A stretch of DNA of 64,000 bases from JANQRA01 sp035550735. Its GTDB lineage: Bacteria > Actinomycetota > Acidimicrobiia > Spongiisociales > ZC4RG35. This document shows, one piece after another, positions 41,349 to 50,223 of this stretch. The stretch's first letter is position 1. Each line of letters begins with the position of its first letter. A model generated the notes under the pieces. It did no database searches, was not told where the DNA came from, and saw only the letters and a program-made list of their open reading frames with translations. Location of the stretch: assembly GCA_035550735.1 (NCBI GenBank), contig DASZOM010000031.1, forward strand, positions 36,496-100,495, in the 5' to 3' direction. The position numbers and the translations under genes were made by a program.

Positions 41349-42860
41349 TCAAGCCGGTCGGCGGAAGCTGGCGGCCATGTTGGGCAGCACCCATCGCTGA
41401 TAGATCTCCCGTCCGCTGCTCCCGTCCTGGTTGGAGCGGGCTTCCGACAGCAGGTCGAGGAACCCGGGCTCGAGGTCTCTGTGCAGCGCCGAGCGGGCAA
41501 GGTCGATGAGACGACCCGCCTGGCGGAGTGTGAACACCGCCTCCAGCCCGGAGATGTCGTCGAAGAACCAGCCGCAGGAGGTGTACATCAGCATGGCGCG
41601 ATGCTGGATCTCGAGGAGGTCGAGGGCGAGTCTGCGCTCGCGGTCGTCGGCCCCCTCGAGCCCGTGCTCGGTGAGGAACTCGTCCTCGGACCGGCCCAAG
41701 AGCACTTCGATGTACCGATCCCGCGCCTGCCACGGGTCGCGGAGGACGGTGACGCCCCTGGTCTCGAAGTCGCCGATGACCGAGTCGCGCAGGTAGTCGA
41801 GCGCGGCGCGCAGATGGGACCGCCAGTGCTGGTTCCACTCCGGCTTCTCGCCCGTCGAGCACCCGCAGTCGCCACGCCATCGCTCCACGCCGTGGGCACA
41901 GCTCCAGGAGGTTCCCTCGATGATCCGGGCGACACGAGTCGGCGGGTGCTTGGCGAGGAAGGCCCCGTAGCTGGTCAGCTCGACGTCGGGATCGGCCTGC
42001 AGGTCGAGGATGGCCCTGGCCAGTGCCATCTCCCCGTGACGGTGATGATGCCCGTAGGTCTCCCCGTCGGTCGCGACATGGGAGAGGAGGGCCTCACCGG
42101 TGGGCTCCCCGAGCCCCTGGATCAGCCGTTTGGCCAGTATCGACCCGTCCTCCAGGGCCCCGTTGAATGCGATCTCCTGGCTGAGCGGGCCGTTGTAGAA
42201 GAAGACTGAGATGCTTCGTCCCTCGAAGAGCTCGACCGTGTAGGGGACCCGGGTGTCGATCCCGCCCCAGAAGACGTCACGCCAGGTACCCGCCTCGTGC
42301 ACCGCCGCCGCCTGATACGGGGAGAGGATGGTGTAGGAGATGCCCGCCTGCGCCATCAAATCGAGACTCTCCAGGTCGGCCGCCGTCTCCGGCAGCCACA
42401 TCCCCTCGGGGTCGCGACCGAACCGATGCCGGAAGTCGGCGATGCCCCAGAGGATCTGTGTCCGTTTGTCGCGAGGGTTGCTCAGGGGCAGGATCGTGTG
42501 GTTGTAGGTGTGGGCGACCGCAGTGCCGTGGCCGTCGAATCTCTCCGCCGACACCCGGTCGGCGTCGAGGATCGCCCGATAGGTCTCCGGGTGATTGCCT
42601 TCCAGCCAGGCGAGCAGCGTCGGCCCCCAGTCGGAGCTGGCCCACTCGTAGTTGTTGACACGAAGTCGCTCGGTGCCGTCCTCAGCGAGCACCACCGCAT
42701 CGGCGTTGGGGGCGTAGCACTCGGCGGTGATCCGCTCGTTCCAGTTGTCGAACGGGGCGGCGGAAGGCTGCGCGCCGATCACGCCGGTGAACGGATTCTC
42801 CCTGGGCGGCTGATACCAATGCCCATGCAAACAGACGAAGCCCTGCCTCAACGTGGTCAA
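41349..42860 (-). CDS. GH57 family glycoside hydrolase with DUF3536-like C-terminal half
   Basis: The 503-residue protein opens with CLHGHWYQPPRENPF, typical of GH57 proteins with a DUF3536 tail. The GH57 motifs are visible: HTYNHTILPL near residue 117, the nucleophile glutamate in GMWLPETAADLE near residue 153, and the acid aspartate in DGETYGHHHRHGE near residue 265. The family includes alpha-amylases, amylopullulanases, glucanotransferases and branching enzymes. Lying between glgB and glgE, it probably trims or rearranges the alpha-glucan, but the exact bond is unknown. The start is TTG at 42860 (or the TTG three codons on) with no clear Shine-Dalgarno. Confidence 0.87.
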   Translation of the reverse strand: MTTLRQGFVCLHGHWYQPPRENPFTGVIGAQPSAAPFDNWNERITAECYAPNADAVVLAEDGTERLRVNNYEWASSDWGPTLLAWLEGNHPETYRAILDADRVSAERFDGHGTAVAHTYNHTILPLSNPRDKRTQILWGIADFRHRFGRDPEGMWLPETAADLESLDLMAQAGISYTILSPYQAAAVHEAGTWRDVFWGGIDTRVPYTVELFEGRSISVFFYNGPLSQEIAFNGALEDGSILAKRLIQGLGEPTGEALLSHVATDGETYGHHHRHGEMALARAILDLQADPDVELTSYGAFLAKHPPTRVARIIEGTSWSCAHGVERWRGDCGCSTGEKPEWNQHWRSHLRAALDYLRDSVIGDFETRGVTVLRDPWQARDRYIEVLLGRSEDEFLTEHGLEGADDRERRLALDLLEIQHRAMLMYTSCGWFFDDISGLEAVFTLRQAGRLIDLARSALHRDLEPGFLDLLSEARSNQDGSSGREIYQRWVLPNMAASFRRPA

Positions 42861-42905
42861 GATAAACCGGGCGACGGCGACGGGTGTGGTCCGTTCGACC
42901 CCTTT

Positions 42906-44810
42906 TCAGGCCGTCGGCGGGGTCGGTTGGTGGGCGATGATCAACGTCGCCAGAGGCGGCAGGAGCAGGTCGATCGACTCGGGATGGCCCTGCTCCGGCA
43001 CCGACAACGGCCCTGTGTCCACTGCCCCGAGGTTCCCCATGCCCGAGCCTCCATACAGCCCGGAGTCAGTGTTCAGGATCTCCACCCAGCTACCTCGACC
43101 GGGAACTCCGATCCGATAGGCATGCCGGGGCACCGGTGTCAGGTTGTGCACCACGAGCAAGGTCGGCCCCGAGGACGCCTTTCGGAAGTAGGCCACAACG
43201 CTGTTCGCCGAGTCGTTGACCACCGCCCACTCGAAGCCCTCGGGCACGGTGTCCGTCTCGTGGAGAGCCGGGTAGTCACGGTAGATGCGGTTGAGGTCGC
43301 CGATCAGACGGGCGATCCCCTTGTTGAGCTCGCCCTCGCCGGCCGCCCAGTCGAGCTGGCCCTCGTGGCCCCACTCCCCCTCCTGGGCGAGCTCGGCACC
43401 CATGAAGAGCAGCTTCTTCCCGGGCTGGGTGTACATCTGGCAGTAGAGCAGGCGAAGGTTGGCGAAGCGTTGCCATTCGTCGCCCGGCATCTTCCCCAGC
43501 AACGACCTCTTCCCGTGCACCACTTCGTCGTGGGAGAGGGGCAGCATGAAGTTCTCGGTGAATGCGTAGACCGCCCGGAACGTGAGCTGATGGTGGTGAT
43601 AGCTGCGATGGACCGGGTCGTTGGCCATGTAGGCGAGGGTGTCGTGCATCCACCCCATGTCCCACTTCATCCCGAACCCGAGACCTCCGAGAAAGGTGGG
43701 TCTCGACACCATCGGCCACGCCGTCGACTCCTCGGCGATGGTTTGGACGTCGGGATACTCCAGATAGACGGTCTCGTTCAGCCGTTGCAGGAACGATATG
43801 GCTTCCAGGTTCTCCCGGCCACCGTGGATGTTGGGCTCCCAGTCCCCCTCCTTGCGTGAGTAGTCCAGATAGAGCATCGAGGCCACCGCGTCGACCCGGA
43901 GCCCGTCGATGTGATAGCGGTCCAGCCAGAACAGGGCGTTGGAGATGAGGAAGGCGGGGACCTCGGTGCGCCCGTAGTTGAAGACCAGGCTCCCCCAGTC
44001 GGGCTGCACCCCCTTTCTCGGGTCGGAGTGCTCGTAGAGATGGGTGCCGTCGAAGAAGGCGAGCCCATGCTCGTCCGACGGGAAGTGGGAGGGCACCCAG
44101 TCGAGGATGACGCCGAGACCGGCGTCGTGACAGGCGTCGACCAGGGTCATGAAGTCCTGTGGGGTGCCGTAGCGCGAGGTGGGGGCGAAGTAGCCGATCG
44201 TCTGATAGCCCCAGGACCCGTAGAACGGGTGCTCGGTGATGGGAAGCAGCTCGACGTGCGTGAAGCCCAGGTCGGCCACGTGACCGGGGAGGAGGTCTGC
44301 CAACTCCCGATAGGTCAGGGCCCGCCCCCCCTCGCCCCGCCGCCATGAGCCGAGATGTACTTCGTAGACGCTGATCGGGGCGTCGAGGGTGTTGCGCTCA
44401 CCACGGCTCGTCATCCAATCGCCATCCGTCCAGTCGAAGTCGAGCTCCCAGACCTTGGACGCGGTCTTGGGCGGGGTCTCGTGGTGGAACCCGAACGGGT
44501 CGGCCTTGGCCGCCCGATGCGCCCCGTTGGTGATGTGGTACTTGTAGGCGGAGCCAGGCCCGGCGCCCGGGATGACTCCTTCCCAGATGCCGGACACTCC
44601 CCGGGGGCTCAGCGGCTCCGAGTCGGCGTCCCAGCCGTTCCAATCGCCGATCACCGACACCCGATCGGCATTCGGGGCCCAGACCGCGAAGTAGGTGCCG
44701 CCCTCGACAGGGCGGGCACCCAGCTTCTCGTACAACCGGTAGTGGGTGCCCTCGTTCCACAGATAGAGGTCGTCTTCTGTGAGCAGCGACTGGAATCGTG
44801 TCGTGGCCAA
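42906..44810 (-). CDS. glgB: 1,4-alpha-glucan branching enzyme GlgB
   Basis: The 634-residue GH13_9 enzyme adds alpha-1,6 branches. It has a CBM48 domain (GGTYFAVWAPNADRVSVIGD), then SVYEVHLGSWRR, HVELLPITEHPFYGSWGYQ, region I DWVPSHFPSDEHG, region II DGLRVDAVASMLYLDY with the nucleophile aspartate, region III TIAEESTAWP with the acid glutamate, and region IV LPLSHDEVVHGK. I chose the TTG at 44810 with AAGG upstream; the frame beyond it runs through the DUF402 gene. It lies 23 bases after that gene, and the GH57 gene follows after 45 bases. GlgB branches the product of GlgE. Confidence 0.96.
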   Translation of the reverse strand: MATTRFQSLLTEDDLYLWNEGTHYRLYEKLGARPVEGGTYFAVWAPNADRVSVIGDWNGWDADSEPLSPRGVSGIWEGVIPGAGPGSAYKYHITNGAHRAAKADPFGFHHETPPKTASKVWELDFDWTDGDWMTSRGERNTLDAPISVYEVHLGSWRRGEGGRALTYRELADLLPGHVADLGFTHVELLPITEHPFYGSWGYQTIGYFAPTSRYGTPQDFMTLVDACHDAGLGVILDWVPSHFPSDEHGLAFFDGTHLYEHSDPRKGVQPDWGSLVFNYGRTEVPAFLISNALFWLDRYHIDGLRVDAVASMLYLDYSRKEGDWEPNIHGGRENLEAISFLQRLNETVYLEYPDVQTIAEESTAWPMVSRPTFLGGLGFGMKWDMGWMHDTLAYMANDPVHRSYHHHQLTFRAVYAFTENFMLPLSHDEVVHGKRSLLGKMPGDEWQRFANLRLLYCQMYTQPGKKLLFMGAELAQEGEWGHEGQLDWAAGEGELNKGIARLIGDLNRIYRDYPALHETDTVPEGFEWAVVNDSANSVVAYFRKASSGPTLLVVHNLTPVPRHAYRIGVPGRGSWVEILNTDSGLYGGSGMGNLGAVDTGPLSVPEQGHPESIDLLLPPLATLIIAHQPTPPTA

Positions 44811-44833
44811 ACCGCCTTCGAGGCTAGGCGAGA

Positions 44834-45337
44834 TCAGACCCGCGCCAGCCAGGCGGCGGCCACGTCGAAGAAGGGCTCGTGATGCTGCTCCAGGGCGGCG
44901 ACGATGCGCCTGGTCTCCTCGAGGGCTCCGGAGATCATCGTCTCGGTGTATCCGTAGCGCACCTGATGCACCTCGAACTCGTCCTCGTCCTGCACCTCGA
45001 TGTAGCCGTCGAGATGGACCGCGACGTCGAGGTCGAGGTCGATCATCTCGTAGCGGCCGTCGCCGACCCACACCGGTGGGGTGACGATGTCGACGAAATG
45101 CGTGTAGTTCTCCCTCTCGGTCCCGTTGAAGTGGAGATGCCACCACTGATCCCGAGGGGCGCAGAACACCGCGTTCGACGAGGTGGGTGTGACGGTCGCG
45201 GCGCCCTTCCACCGCTTCGAGCCCTTGGGGACCGCGACCCACGATCCCCACTCGTCCTCACCGAGCCACCACGCCGCGAATCCCCAGTGAAGGATGTCCG
45301 GGTTCTTGAGGAACTGGACGGTGACCGGCCGCATCAT
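44834..45337 (-). CDS. DUF402 family protein
   Basis: The 167-residue protein has the DUF402 core: WHLHFNGTERENYTHFVDI near residue 65, then YEMIDLDLDVAVHLDG and QDEDEFE, whose acidic residues are the probable metal ligands. Characterised relatives are nucleotide phosphatases or hydrolases such as FomD, so a phosphate-releasing function is possible, but the substrate is unknown. It is the first gene of the minus-strand operon that continues with glgB, GH57, glgE and treS-mak. Two ATG codons start it (45337 and 45334), with a TAGCTT box 5-8 bases upstream. Confidence 0.8.
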   Translation of the reverse strand: MMRPVTVQFLKNPDILHWGFAAWWLGEDEWGSWVAVPKGSKRWKGAATVTPTSSNAVFCAPRDQWWHLHFNGTERENYTHFVDIVTPPVWVGDGRYEMIDLDLDVAVHLDGYIEVQDEDEFEVHQVRYGYTETMISGALEETRRIVAALEQHHEPFFDVAAAWLARV

Positions 45338-45342
45338 CGAGA

Positions 45343-45348
45343 AAGCTA
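45343..45348 (-). promoter_or_regulatory. Leaderless-type -10 box TAGCTT of the alpha-glucan operon
   Basis: TAGCTT ends five bases before the ATG at 45337 and eight before the ATG at 45334. It would start transcription of the DUF402-glgB-GH57-glgE-treS-mak operon almost at its first codon. It is also 15 bases from the iron-operon palindrome. Confidence 0.4.
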
Positions 45349-45362
45349 CCCGAGAAAGATTT

Positions 45363-45380
45363 GCACTATGGCCATAGTGC
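45363..45380. promoter_or_regulatory. Perfect 18-bp palindrome, candidate operator of the iron ABC operon
   Basis: GCACTATGGCCATAGTGC is a perfect inverted repeat lying 45 bases before the GTG of the iron-binding protein gene and about 25 bases before the divergent DUF402 start. It has the size and symmetry of a dimeric repressor site. It does not match the Fur, Zur or DtxR/IdeR consensus that I know. Regulation by metal is inferred from the neighbouring gene. Confidence 0.55.
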
Positions 45381-45395
45381 TAATACCTTCCGGCT

Positions 45396-45411
45396 CGTTA
45401 GCTACCTAACG
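45396..45411. promoter_or_regulatory. Second inverted repeat, GTTAG/CTAAC half-sites
   Basis: CGTTAG and CTAACG form an inverted repeat separated by CTAC, 14 bases before the GTG of the iron-binding protein gene. The half-sites resemble those of DtxR/IdeR boxes, but the spacing is four bases instead of one. A bound regulator here would block the transcript or its ribosome site. Confidence 0.45.
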
Positions 45412-45425
45412 ACTTTGGAGACATC

Positions 45426-46412
45426 GTGAAGAAGCTCTATGTCCTGCTCGCCCTGGGCGCCCTGATCCTGGCTGCGTGTGACTCCGGCGGGGACGATGGC
45501 CCTCTCGTCATCTACTCCGGGCGCGCCGAGGAGTTGGTGCAGCCCCTGATCGACCGGTTCGAGCAGGAGTCCGGGATCGAGGTCGATGTCCGCTACGCCG
45601 GGTCCACCGACCTTGCCGCAACCCTCCTCCAGGAGGGCGAGGCAACGGAGGCAGATGTCTTCTACGCCCAGGACCCAGCCTCTCTCGGCTCGGTGGCGTC
45701 ACTGCTGGCACCGATTGACGACGAGATCCTCGACCGCGTCGAGCCGAGGTTCTCCGACAAGGACGGCCGGTGGGTGGGGACGTCGGGACGGGTCCGGGTC
45801 TTCGTCTACAACACCGGGACCGATCTGCCTCTCCCTGAGACCATCGACGACGTCAACGACCCGGCATGGGCGGGCCAGCTCGGGATCGCCCCCACCAACG
45901 GGTCCTTCCTGGCCTTCGTCAGCGCCATGATCCTCGAACGAGGCGAGGAGGAGACGCTGGCCTGGCTGGAGGAGCTGGCGGCGAACCAGCCGGTGACCTT
46001 CGACGGAAACGCCCCGATCGTGGACGCCACCGATGCCGGCGAGATCCAGGGCGGGCTCGTCAACCACTACTACCTGCTCCGCCTCAGGGCGGAGGGCGGT
46101 GGCACAGGCGCCGAGAACCTGTTCATCCCCGCCGGGGACGTCGGCTCGCTGGTGATGCCGGCCGGCGCCGGGATCATCGAGGGAACCGACCAGCCCGATG
46201 CGGCTGCACAGTTCGTGGACTTCCTCCTCTCCGAGGAGTCACAGGAGTACTTCGCCACCGAGACCTTCGAGTTCCCGGTGATCGAAGGTGTGGAGCTGGG
46301 CCAGGGTATGCCCGACCTGAGCGAGATCGTGAGCCCCGACATCGACCTCTCCGCGCTGGCAGACGTGCTCGAGGACGCCACCCGGCTGGTCTCAGAGGCC
46401 GGGCTGGTCTGA
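45426..46412 (+). CDS. Ferric iron ABC transporter, substrate-binding lipoprotein
   Basis: The 328-residue protein begins with a lipoprotein signal peptide ending in the lipobox ILAAC (Cys18). The mature part follows the FutA/FbpA/AfuA pattern: LVIYSGRAEELVQPLIDRFE, VRYAGSTDLAATLLQEG, ADVFYAQDPASLGSV, and the C-terminal GLVNHYYLLRL with paired tyrosines that commonly bind ferric iron. It captures Fe3+ outside the membrane for the permease encoded next. The GTG at 45426 has GGAG five bases upstream. Two inverted repeats precede it. Confidence 0.9.
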   Translation: MKKLYVLLALGALILAACDSGGDDGPLVIYSGRAEELVQPLIDRFEQESGIEVDVRYAGSTDLAATLLQEGEATEADVFYAQDPASLGSVASLLAPIDDEILDRVEPRFSDKDGRWVGTSGRVRVFVYNTGTDLPLPETIDDVNDPAWAGQLGIAPTNGSFLAFVSAMILERGEEETLAWLEELAANQPVTFDGNAPIVDATDAGEIQGGLVNHYYLLRLRAEGGGTGAENLFIPAGDVGSLVMPAGAGIIEGTDQPDAAAQFVDFLLSEESQEYFATETFEFPVIEGVELGQGMPDLSEIVSPDIDLSALADVLEDATRLVSEAGLV

Positions 46413-46415
46413 CGA

Positions 46416-48014
46416 ATGACCGCCGGGCCGCTCACCGCCAGCCCTCAGGCGAAGAGCGCGGCCCGGCGCTCGCCGCGACCCGGGTGGGGTTGGTGGCTGG
46501 CCGCTTTGGCGGTGCTGGCTCCCACCATGGTCCCACCGCTCACCCTGTTGGCTCAGGTCATCGGGGGCGGTGTCGGCTCCGCGGTCTCACTGGGCCGCCT
46601 CGCCGAGCTGCTCGCGGGAACGGTCGCCCTGACCGTGGCGGTCACCGCCACCGCCCTCGCCATCGGCACCGCAACGGCATGGCTGACCACCCGCACCGAT
46701 CTCCCCGGCCGCCGCTTCTGGATGGTCACGGCCGCCCTGCCCCTGGTGATCCCCTCGTACATGGCGGCGCTCACCCTCATCGGCGCCACCGGTCCCAGGG
46801 GATTGATCGAGTCATGGCTGGGTGTGGCGATCCCCACTCCCTATGGCTTCCTCGGCGCCTGGCTGGCCCTCTCCGTGTTCCTCGCCCCGATGGCACATCT
46901 CATCCTGACACCGGGTCTCCACGCCATCGACCCGGCCACGGAGGAGGCGGGGACGGGGCTGGGGGCGGGGCGATGGAGGGTCTTCCGCACGATCACCCTT
47001 CCCCAGCTCCGACCGGCTCTGGTGTCAGCGGGCCTCATGGTCGGGCTCTACACCGTCAGCGACTTCGGGGCGGTATCCCTGCTTCGCTTCGACACATTCA
47101 CCAGGGCGATCTACACGCTCTACGCGGGTCAGATCGATCGCCGCCCGGCAGCGGCGCTCTCGGTGGTCCTGATGTTGCTGGCCCTGTGCATCCTCGTCGT
47201 GGAGCGAAGGACGAGGAGCCGGGCGGGGTACCTGTCGCCGCCGACGAGGCGGGCGCGGCGTCTCGAAGCCCTCGGTAGGGGGCACCGTGTGGCCGCCTTT
47301 GGCTTCCTCGGCGGCTACGCCCTGATCTCCCTCTTCCTCCCCATTGCCGTCCTCGGCTATTGGATCGTCCGTGGTGTCGGGGCCGGCAACGAGATCGGGC
47401 CGCTCTGGGACGAGGTGGGAAGGTCCCTCGGCGTATCGCTGACCGCGGCCCTGCTCGCAGTCGTTGCCGCCTACCCGGTGGCGATGGTGACCACCTGGCG
47501 TCGGCGTCGGCTCTCCGGCGTGGTGGAGACCTCGGTCTGGGGCGTCTACTCCCTTCCCCACATCGCGGTCGGCGTCGCCGTCATCGTCTTCGCCTTGCGC
47601 GGGCCCCGACTCCTCTATCAGACCTTGGCCCTGCTGCTCGCGGTGTACGTGGGCATGTTCCTGGCCCAAGCCGCCTCGTCGATCCAGGATTCGTTGCTGC
47701 GGGCCGACCCCGATCTCGAGGACGCCTCCCGGGGTCTCGGCCGGACCGCGCTTCAGACCCTGGCGCGGGTGACGATCCCCATCACCACACCCGGGATCCT
47801 CGCCGGGGCGGCCCTCGTCTTCATATCGGTGATCAAGGAGCTGCCCGCCACGCTTCTCCTTCGGCCCACCGGGTTCGAGACTCTCGCCATCAGGATCTGG
47901 AGCTCGACCGGGGAGGGGTTCTACACAAGGGCGAGTGCGGCCAGCCTTGCTCTCCTTGCGGTCTCGATCGTGCCACTCTTGGTGCTGACACGCCGTGACC
48001 TCGCCAGCACCTGA
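46416..48014 (+). CDS. Ferric iron ABC transporter, double permease
   Basis: The 532-residue protein has about 12 membrane helices in two similar halves, as in FbpB/SfuB-type permeases. Each half ends with an EAA loop: EEAGTGLGAGRWRVFRTITLP near residue 172 and EDASRGLGRTALQTLARVTI near residue 435. The loops contact the ATPase. It forms the channel for iron entering the cytoplasm. It starts three bases after the lipoprotein gene stop and overlaps the ATPase gene by 20 bases, so the three genes form one operon. Confidence 0.92.
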   Translation: MTAGPLTASPQAKSAARRSPRPGWGWWLAALAVLAPTMVPPLTLLAQVIGGGVGSAVSLGRLAELLAGTVALTVAVTATALAIGTATAWLTTRTDLPGRRFWMVTAALPLVIPSYMAALTLIGATGPRGLIESWLGVAIPTPYGFLGAWLALSVFLAPMAHLILTPGLHAIDPATEEAGTGLGAGRWRVFRTITLPQLRPALVSAGLMVGLYTVSDFGAVSLLRFDTFTRAIYTLYAGQIDRRPAAALSVVLMLLALCILVVERRTRSRAGYLSPPTRRARRLEALGRGHRVAAFGFLGGYALISLFLPIAVLGYWIVRGVGAGNEIGPLWDEVGRSLGVSLTAALLAVVAAYPVAMVTTWRRRRLSGVVETSVWGVYSLPHIAVGVAVIVFALRGPRLLYQTLALLLAVYVGMFLAQAASSIQDSLLRADPDLEDASRGLGRTALQTLARVTIPITTPGILAGAALVFISVIKELPATLLLRPTGFETLAIRIWSSTGEGFYTRASAASLALLAVSIVPLLVLTRRDLAST

Positions 48015-49023
48015 TCGACTGACCATCCGTGCCCGTGGCTTGAACAAGTCCTACGGGGACGTGCTCGCCCTCAACGACTTCAACCTCGACGTCTGGGAGG
48101 GGAGCCTGCTCACCCTGCTCGGCCCGTCGGGATGTGGCAAGACCACCGCACTTCGGGTGATCGCGGGTTTCGAGCAGGCCGAGGGCTCGGTGGAGATCAG
48201 GGGTCGGAAGGTGCTCGGGCCCGGCGTGTTCGTCCCGCCGGAGAAGCGGAGGGTGGGGATGGTCTTTCAGGACTATGCCCTGTTCCCTCACATGACGGTG
48301 GCGCGCAACATCGGGTACGGCCTCGATCGTGACCGGGATCCGAAACGAGTCGACGAGTTACTCGACCTGGTAGGCCTCACCGGGCTCGGGGATCGGATGC
48401 CGGGCGAGCTCTCCGGCGGCCAGCAGCAGCGGGTCGCCCTGGCCCGGGCCATGGCGCCGTCACCGGACGTCGTGCTGCTCGACGAGCCCTTCTCCAATCT
48501 GGACGCCAACCTCCGCGATCGGGTGCGTCGTGAGCTCAAGCTGATCCTCGCCGAGGCGAGGACCACCGCCGTGCTGGTCACCCACGATCAGGAGGAGGCA
48601 CTGGCGAGCTCCGACCTGGTGGCCGTCATGTACCAGGGGCGTGTCGTCCAATTCGACACCCCCGCAGAGCTGTACACCCGGCCGGCAGACCCCTGGGTCG
48701 CGGCGTTTCTCGGAGTTGCCGACGCGCTCAACGCGACCGGTCATCGCGGCTATGCCGACACCATGCTGGGCCGTTTCAAGACAGACCTCCGTGGCCCCGT
48801 GGTCGTGGTGGTGCGCCCGGAGGACGTCCAGCTCTCCATGGGCGAGGCTCCCAACGCGGTAGTGGCCCACACCGAGTTCTTCGGCCACGACCAGCTGGTG
48901 ACCGTGGCATTGCCGGGGGGCACCCGGGTCAGGTCGCGGATCGGCCCCAGGCCCCGGTACGAGCCGGGTGACCACGTCCGGGCCCGCGCTTCGCATGCCC
49001 GTGTCTTCCCGGCGCGGAGCTAG
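47995..49023 (+). CDS. Ferric iron ABC transporter, ATP-binding protein
   Basis: The 342-residue ATPase has Walker A LLGPSGCGKTTALRVI near residue 41, Q-loop MVFQDYALFPHMTV, signature LSGGQQQRVALARAM, Walker B VVLLDEPFSNLD and switch histidine VTHDQEEA. The C-terminal TOBE-like domain (VVVVVRPEDVQLSMGE) is the regulatory domain of FbpC/PotA-type ATPases. It powers iron uptake. The GTG at 47995 lies in the end of the permease gene. Just after its TAG stop at 49023 lies copy 2 of the 46-bp repeat. Confidence 0.93.
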   Translation: MTSPAPDRLTIRARGLNKSYGDVLALNDFNLDVWEGSLLTLLGPSGCGKTTALRVIAGFEQAEGSVEIRGRKVLGPGVFVPPEKRRVGMVFQDYALFPHMTVARNIGYGLDRDRDPKRVDELLDLVGLTGLGDRMPGELSGGQQQRVALARAMAPSPDVVLLDEPFSNLDANLRDRVRRELKLILAEARTTAVLVTHDQEEALASSDLVAVMYQGRVVQFDTPAELYTRPADPWVAAFLGVADALNATGHRGYADTMLGRFKTDLRGPVVVVVRPEDVQLSMGEAPNAVVAHTEFFGHDQLVTVALPGGTRVRSRIGPRPRYEPGDHVRARASHARVFPARS

Positions 49024-49035
49024 CGCTTTCCCCGA

Positions 49036-49081
49036 AGTTGAGCGGATTTGCGCCATATCCGGCTCGAGCAACCCGGGGTTC
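49036..49081 (+). repeat. 46-bp dispersed repeat, copy 2
   Basis: This copy lies 12 bases after the ATPase gene stop, between that gene and the convergent moaA. It matches 79-124 at 42 of 46 positions in opposite chromosomal orientation, but in the same orientation relative to the upstream gene. It can form a ten-pair stem with one bulged base: TTGAGC with GCTCGA (one wobble) and GGAT with ATCC, around a nine-base loop. It ends in the near-palindrome AACCCGGGGTT. No T-run follows. Confidence 0.75.
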
Positions 49082-49096
49082 GGCTGGTCGGTGCCT

Positions 49097-50131
49097 TCAG
49101 CCCCCGATGTAGGACATCTCCACGGGTACGGCCAGACGCGAGGTGTTGGCGGAGCGGACTTCGGAGTAGCGGTCGTCGCGTTTGGCCCAGACCTCGTCGA
49201 TCACCTGGCCGACGTCTCCCCCCGATCTCATCACGTCACGCAACGAGCTGCCGGTGGCGGCGAACAGGCAGGTGTACAACGTCCCCTCGGCCGAGACCCG
49301 GGCCCGGGTGCACGACCCACAGAAGGGCCTGGTCACCGAGGCGATCACACCCACCTCGCCGGCGCCGTCGACATAGCTGAAGCGGCTCGCCACCTCGCCC
49401 GGGTAGTTTGGCGGGACCGGAGCCAGGGGGAACTCGGCGTCGATCCACCCGATGATGTCGGCGGCGGGGACCACGTCGTCGAGACGCCACCCGTTGGTGT
49501 TGCCCACGTCCATGTACTCGATGAACCTGACGATGTGGCCGGTGCCCCGGAAATGCCGCGCCATGTCGAGCACGGCGTGCTCGTTCACACCACGCTTGAT
49601 CACCGCATTGACCTTGATGGGCCCGAGACCGGCGGCGCCGGCGATGTCGATGGCCTCGAGGACGGCCGAGACCGGGTAGCCGACGTCGTTCATCGCCTGG
49701 AAGGTGGGTTCGTCCATGGCGTCGAGACTCACCGTCACCCGGTCGAGCCCGGCCGAGGCGAGCGCCTCCGCCTTGCGGGCCAGGAGGGAGCCATTGGTCG
49801 TCAGGGTCAGGTCGCGGACCCCCTCGATGGCGGCGATCCCGGCGATCAGGTCCTCGATCCCCTTGCGGAGCAAGGGCTCTCCCCCGGTGATGCGCACCTT
49901 GCTCACCCCCCTGGCCACGAATTGGCTGACCAGTGTCTCGATCTCGGCGAAGGTGAGCAGTTGATCGCGCGCCAGGAATTGGTACGTCGGCCCGAAGACC
50001 TCCTTGGGCATGCAGTAGGTGCACCTGAAGTTGCAGCGGTCGGTGACCGAGATCCTCAGGTCGCGGAGTTGACGGTCGAACAGGTCGTTGGCCGGGGCCA
50101 CGTCGGGAACACTATGCCGGGAATCGGGCAA
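49097..50131 (-). CDS. moaA: GTP 3',8-cyclase MoaA
   Basis: The 344-residue radical SAM enzyme starts molybdopterin synthesis by converting GTP to 3',8-cyclo-GTP. The N-terminal [4Fe-4S] site is CNFRCTYC near residue 33, followed by KVRITGGEPLLRKGI and TLTTNGSLL. The C-terminal cluster ligands are in RPFCGSCTRARVSAEG with a further cysteine in LYTCLF, and the protein ends with the Gly-Gly tail YIGG. The start is TTG at 50131. Its product would supply the molybdopterin protein at 15261-16244. No other moa gene is nearby. Confidence 0.95.
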   Translation of the reverse strand: MPDSRHSVPDVAPANDLFDRQLRDLRISVTDRCNFRCTYCMPKEVFGPTYQFLARDQLLTFAEIETLVSQFVARGVSKVRITGGEPLLRKGIEDLIAGIAAIEGVRDLTLTTNGSLLARKAEALASAGLDRVTVSLDAMDEPTFQAMNDVGYPVSAVLEAIDIAGAAGLGPIKVNAVIKRGVNEHAVLDMARHFRGTGHIVRFIEYMDVGNTNGWRLDDVVPAADIIGWIDAEFPLAPVPPNYPGEVASRFSYVDGAGEVGVIASVTRPFCGSCTRARVSAEGTLYTCLFAATGSSLRDVMRSGGDVGQVIDEVWAKRDDRYSEVRSANTSRLAVPVEMSYIGG

Positions 50132-50223
50132 TCCATCGACCCTGGGACGGTTGAGCCAATAGGCCTAAAGAAAAATCGGCGATTCGTCCGATGCTGTCAC
50201 TGACATCACCAAAGGAGGCATCT

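Noticed and set aside
45396..45411. Standard IdeR/DtxR box
   Set aside because: Half-sites are similar but spacing is four bases instead of one, so I report only an inverted repeat.
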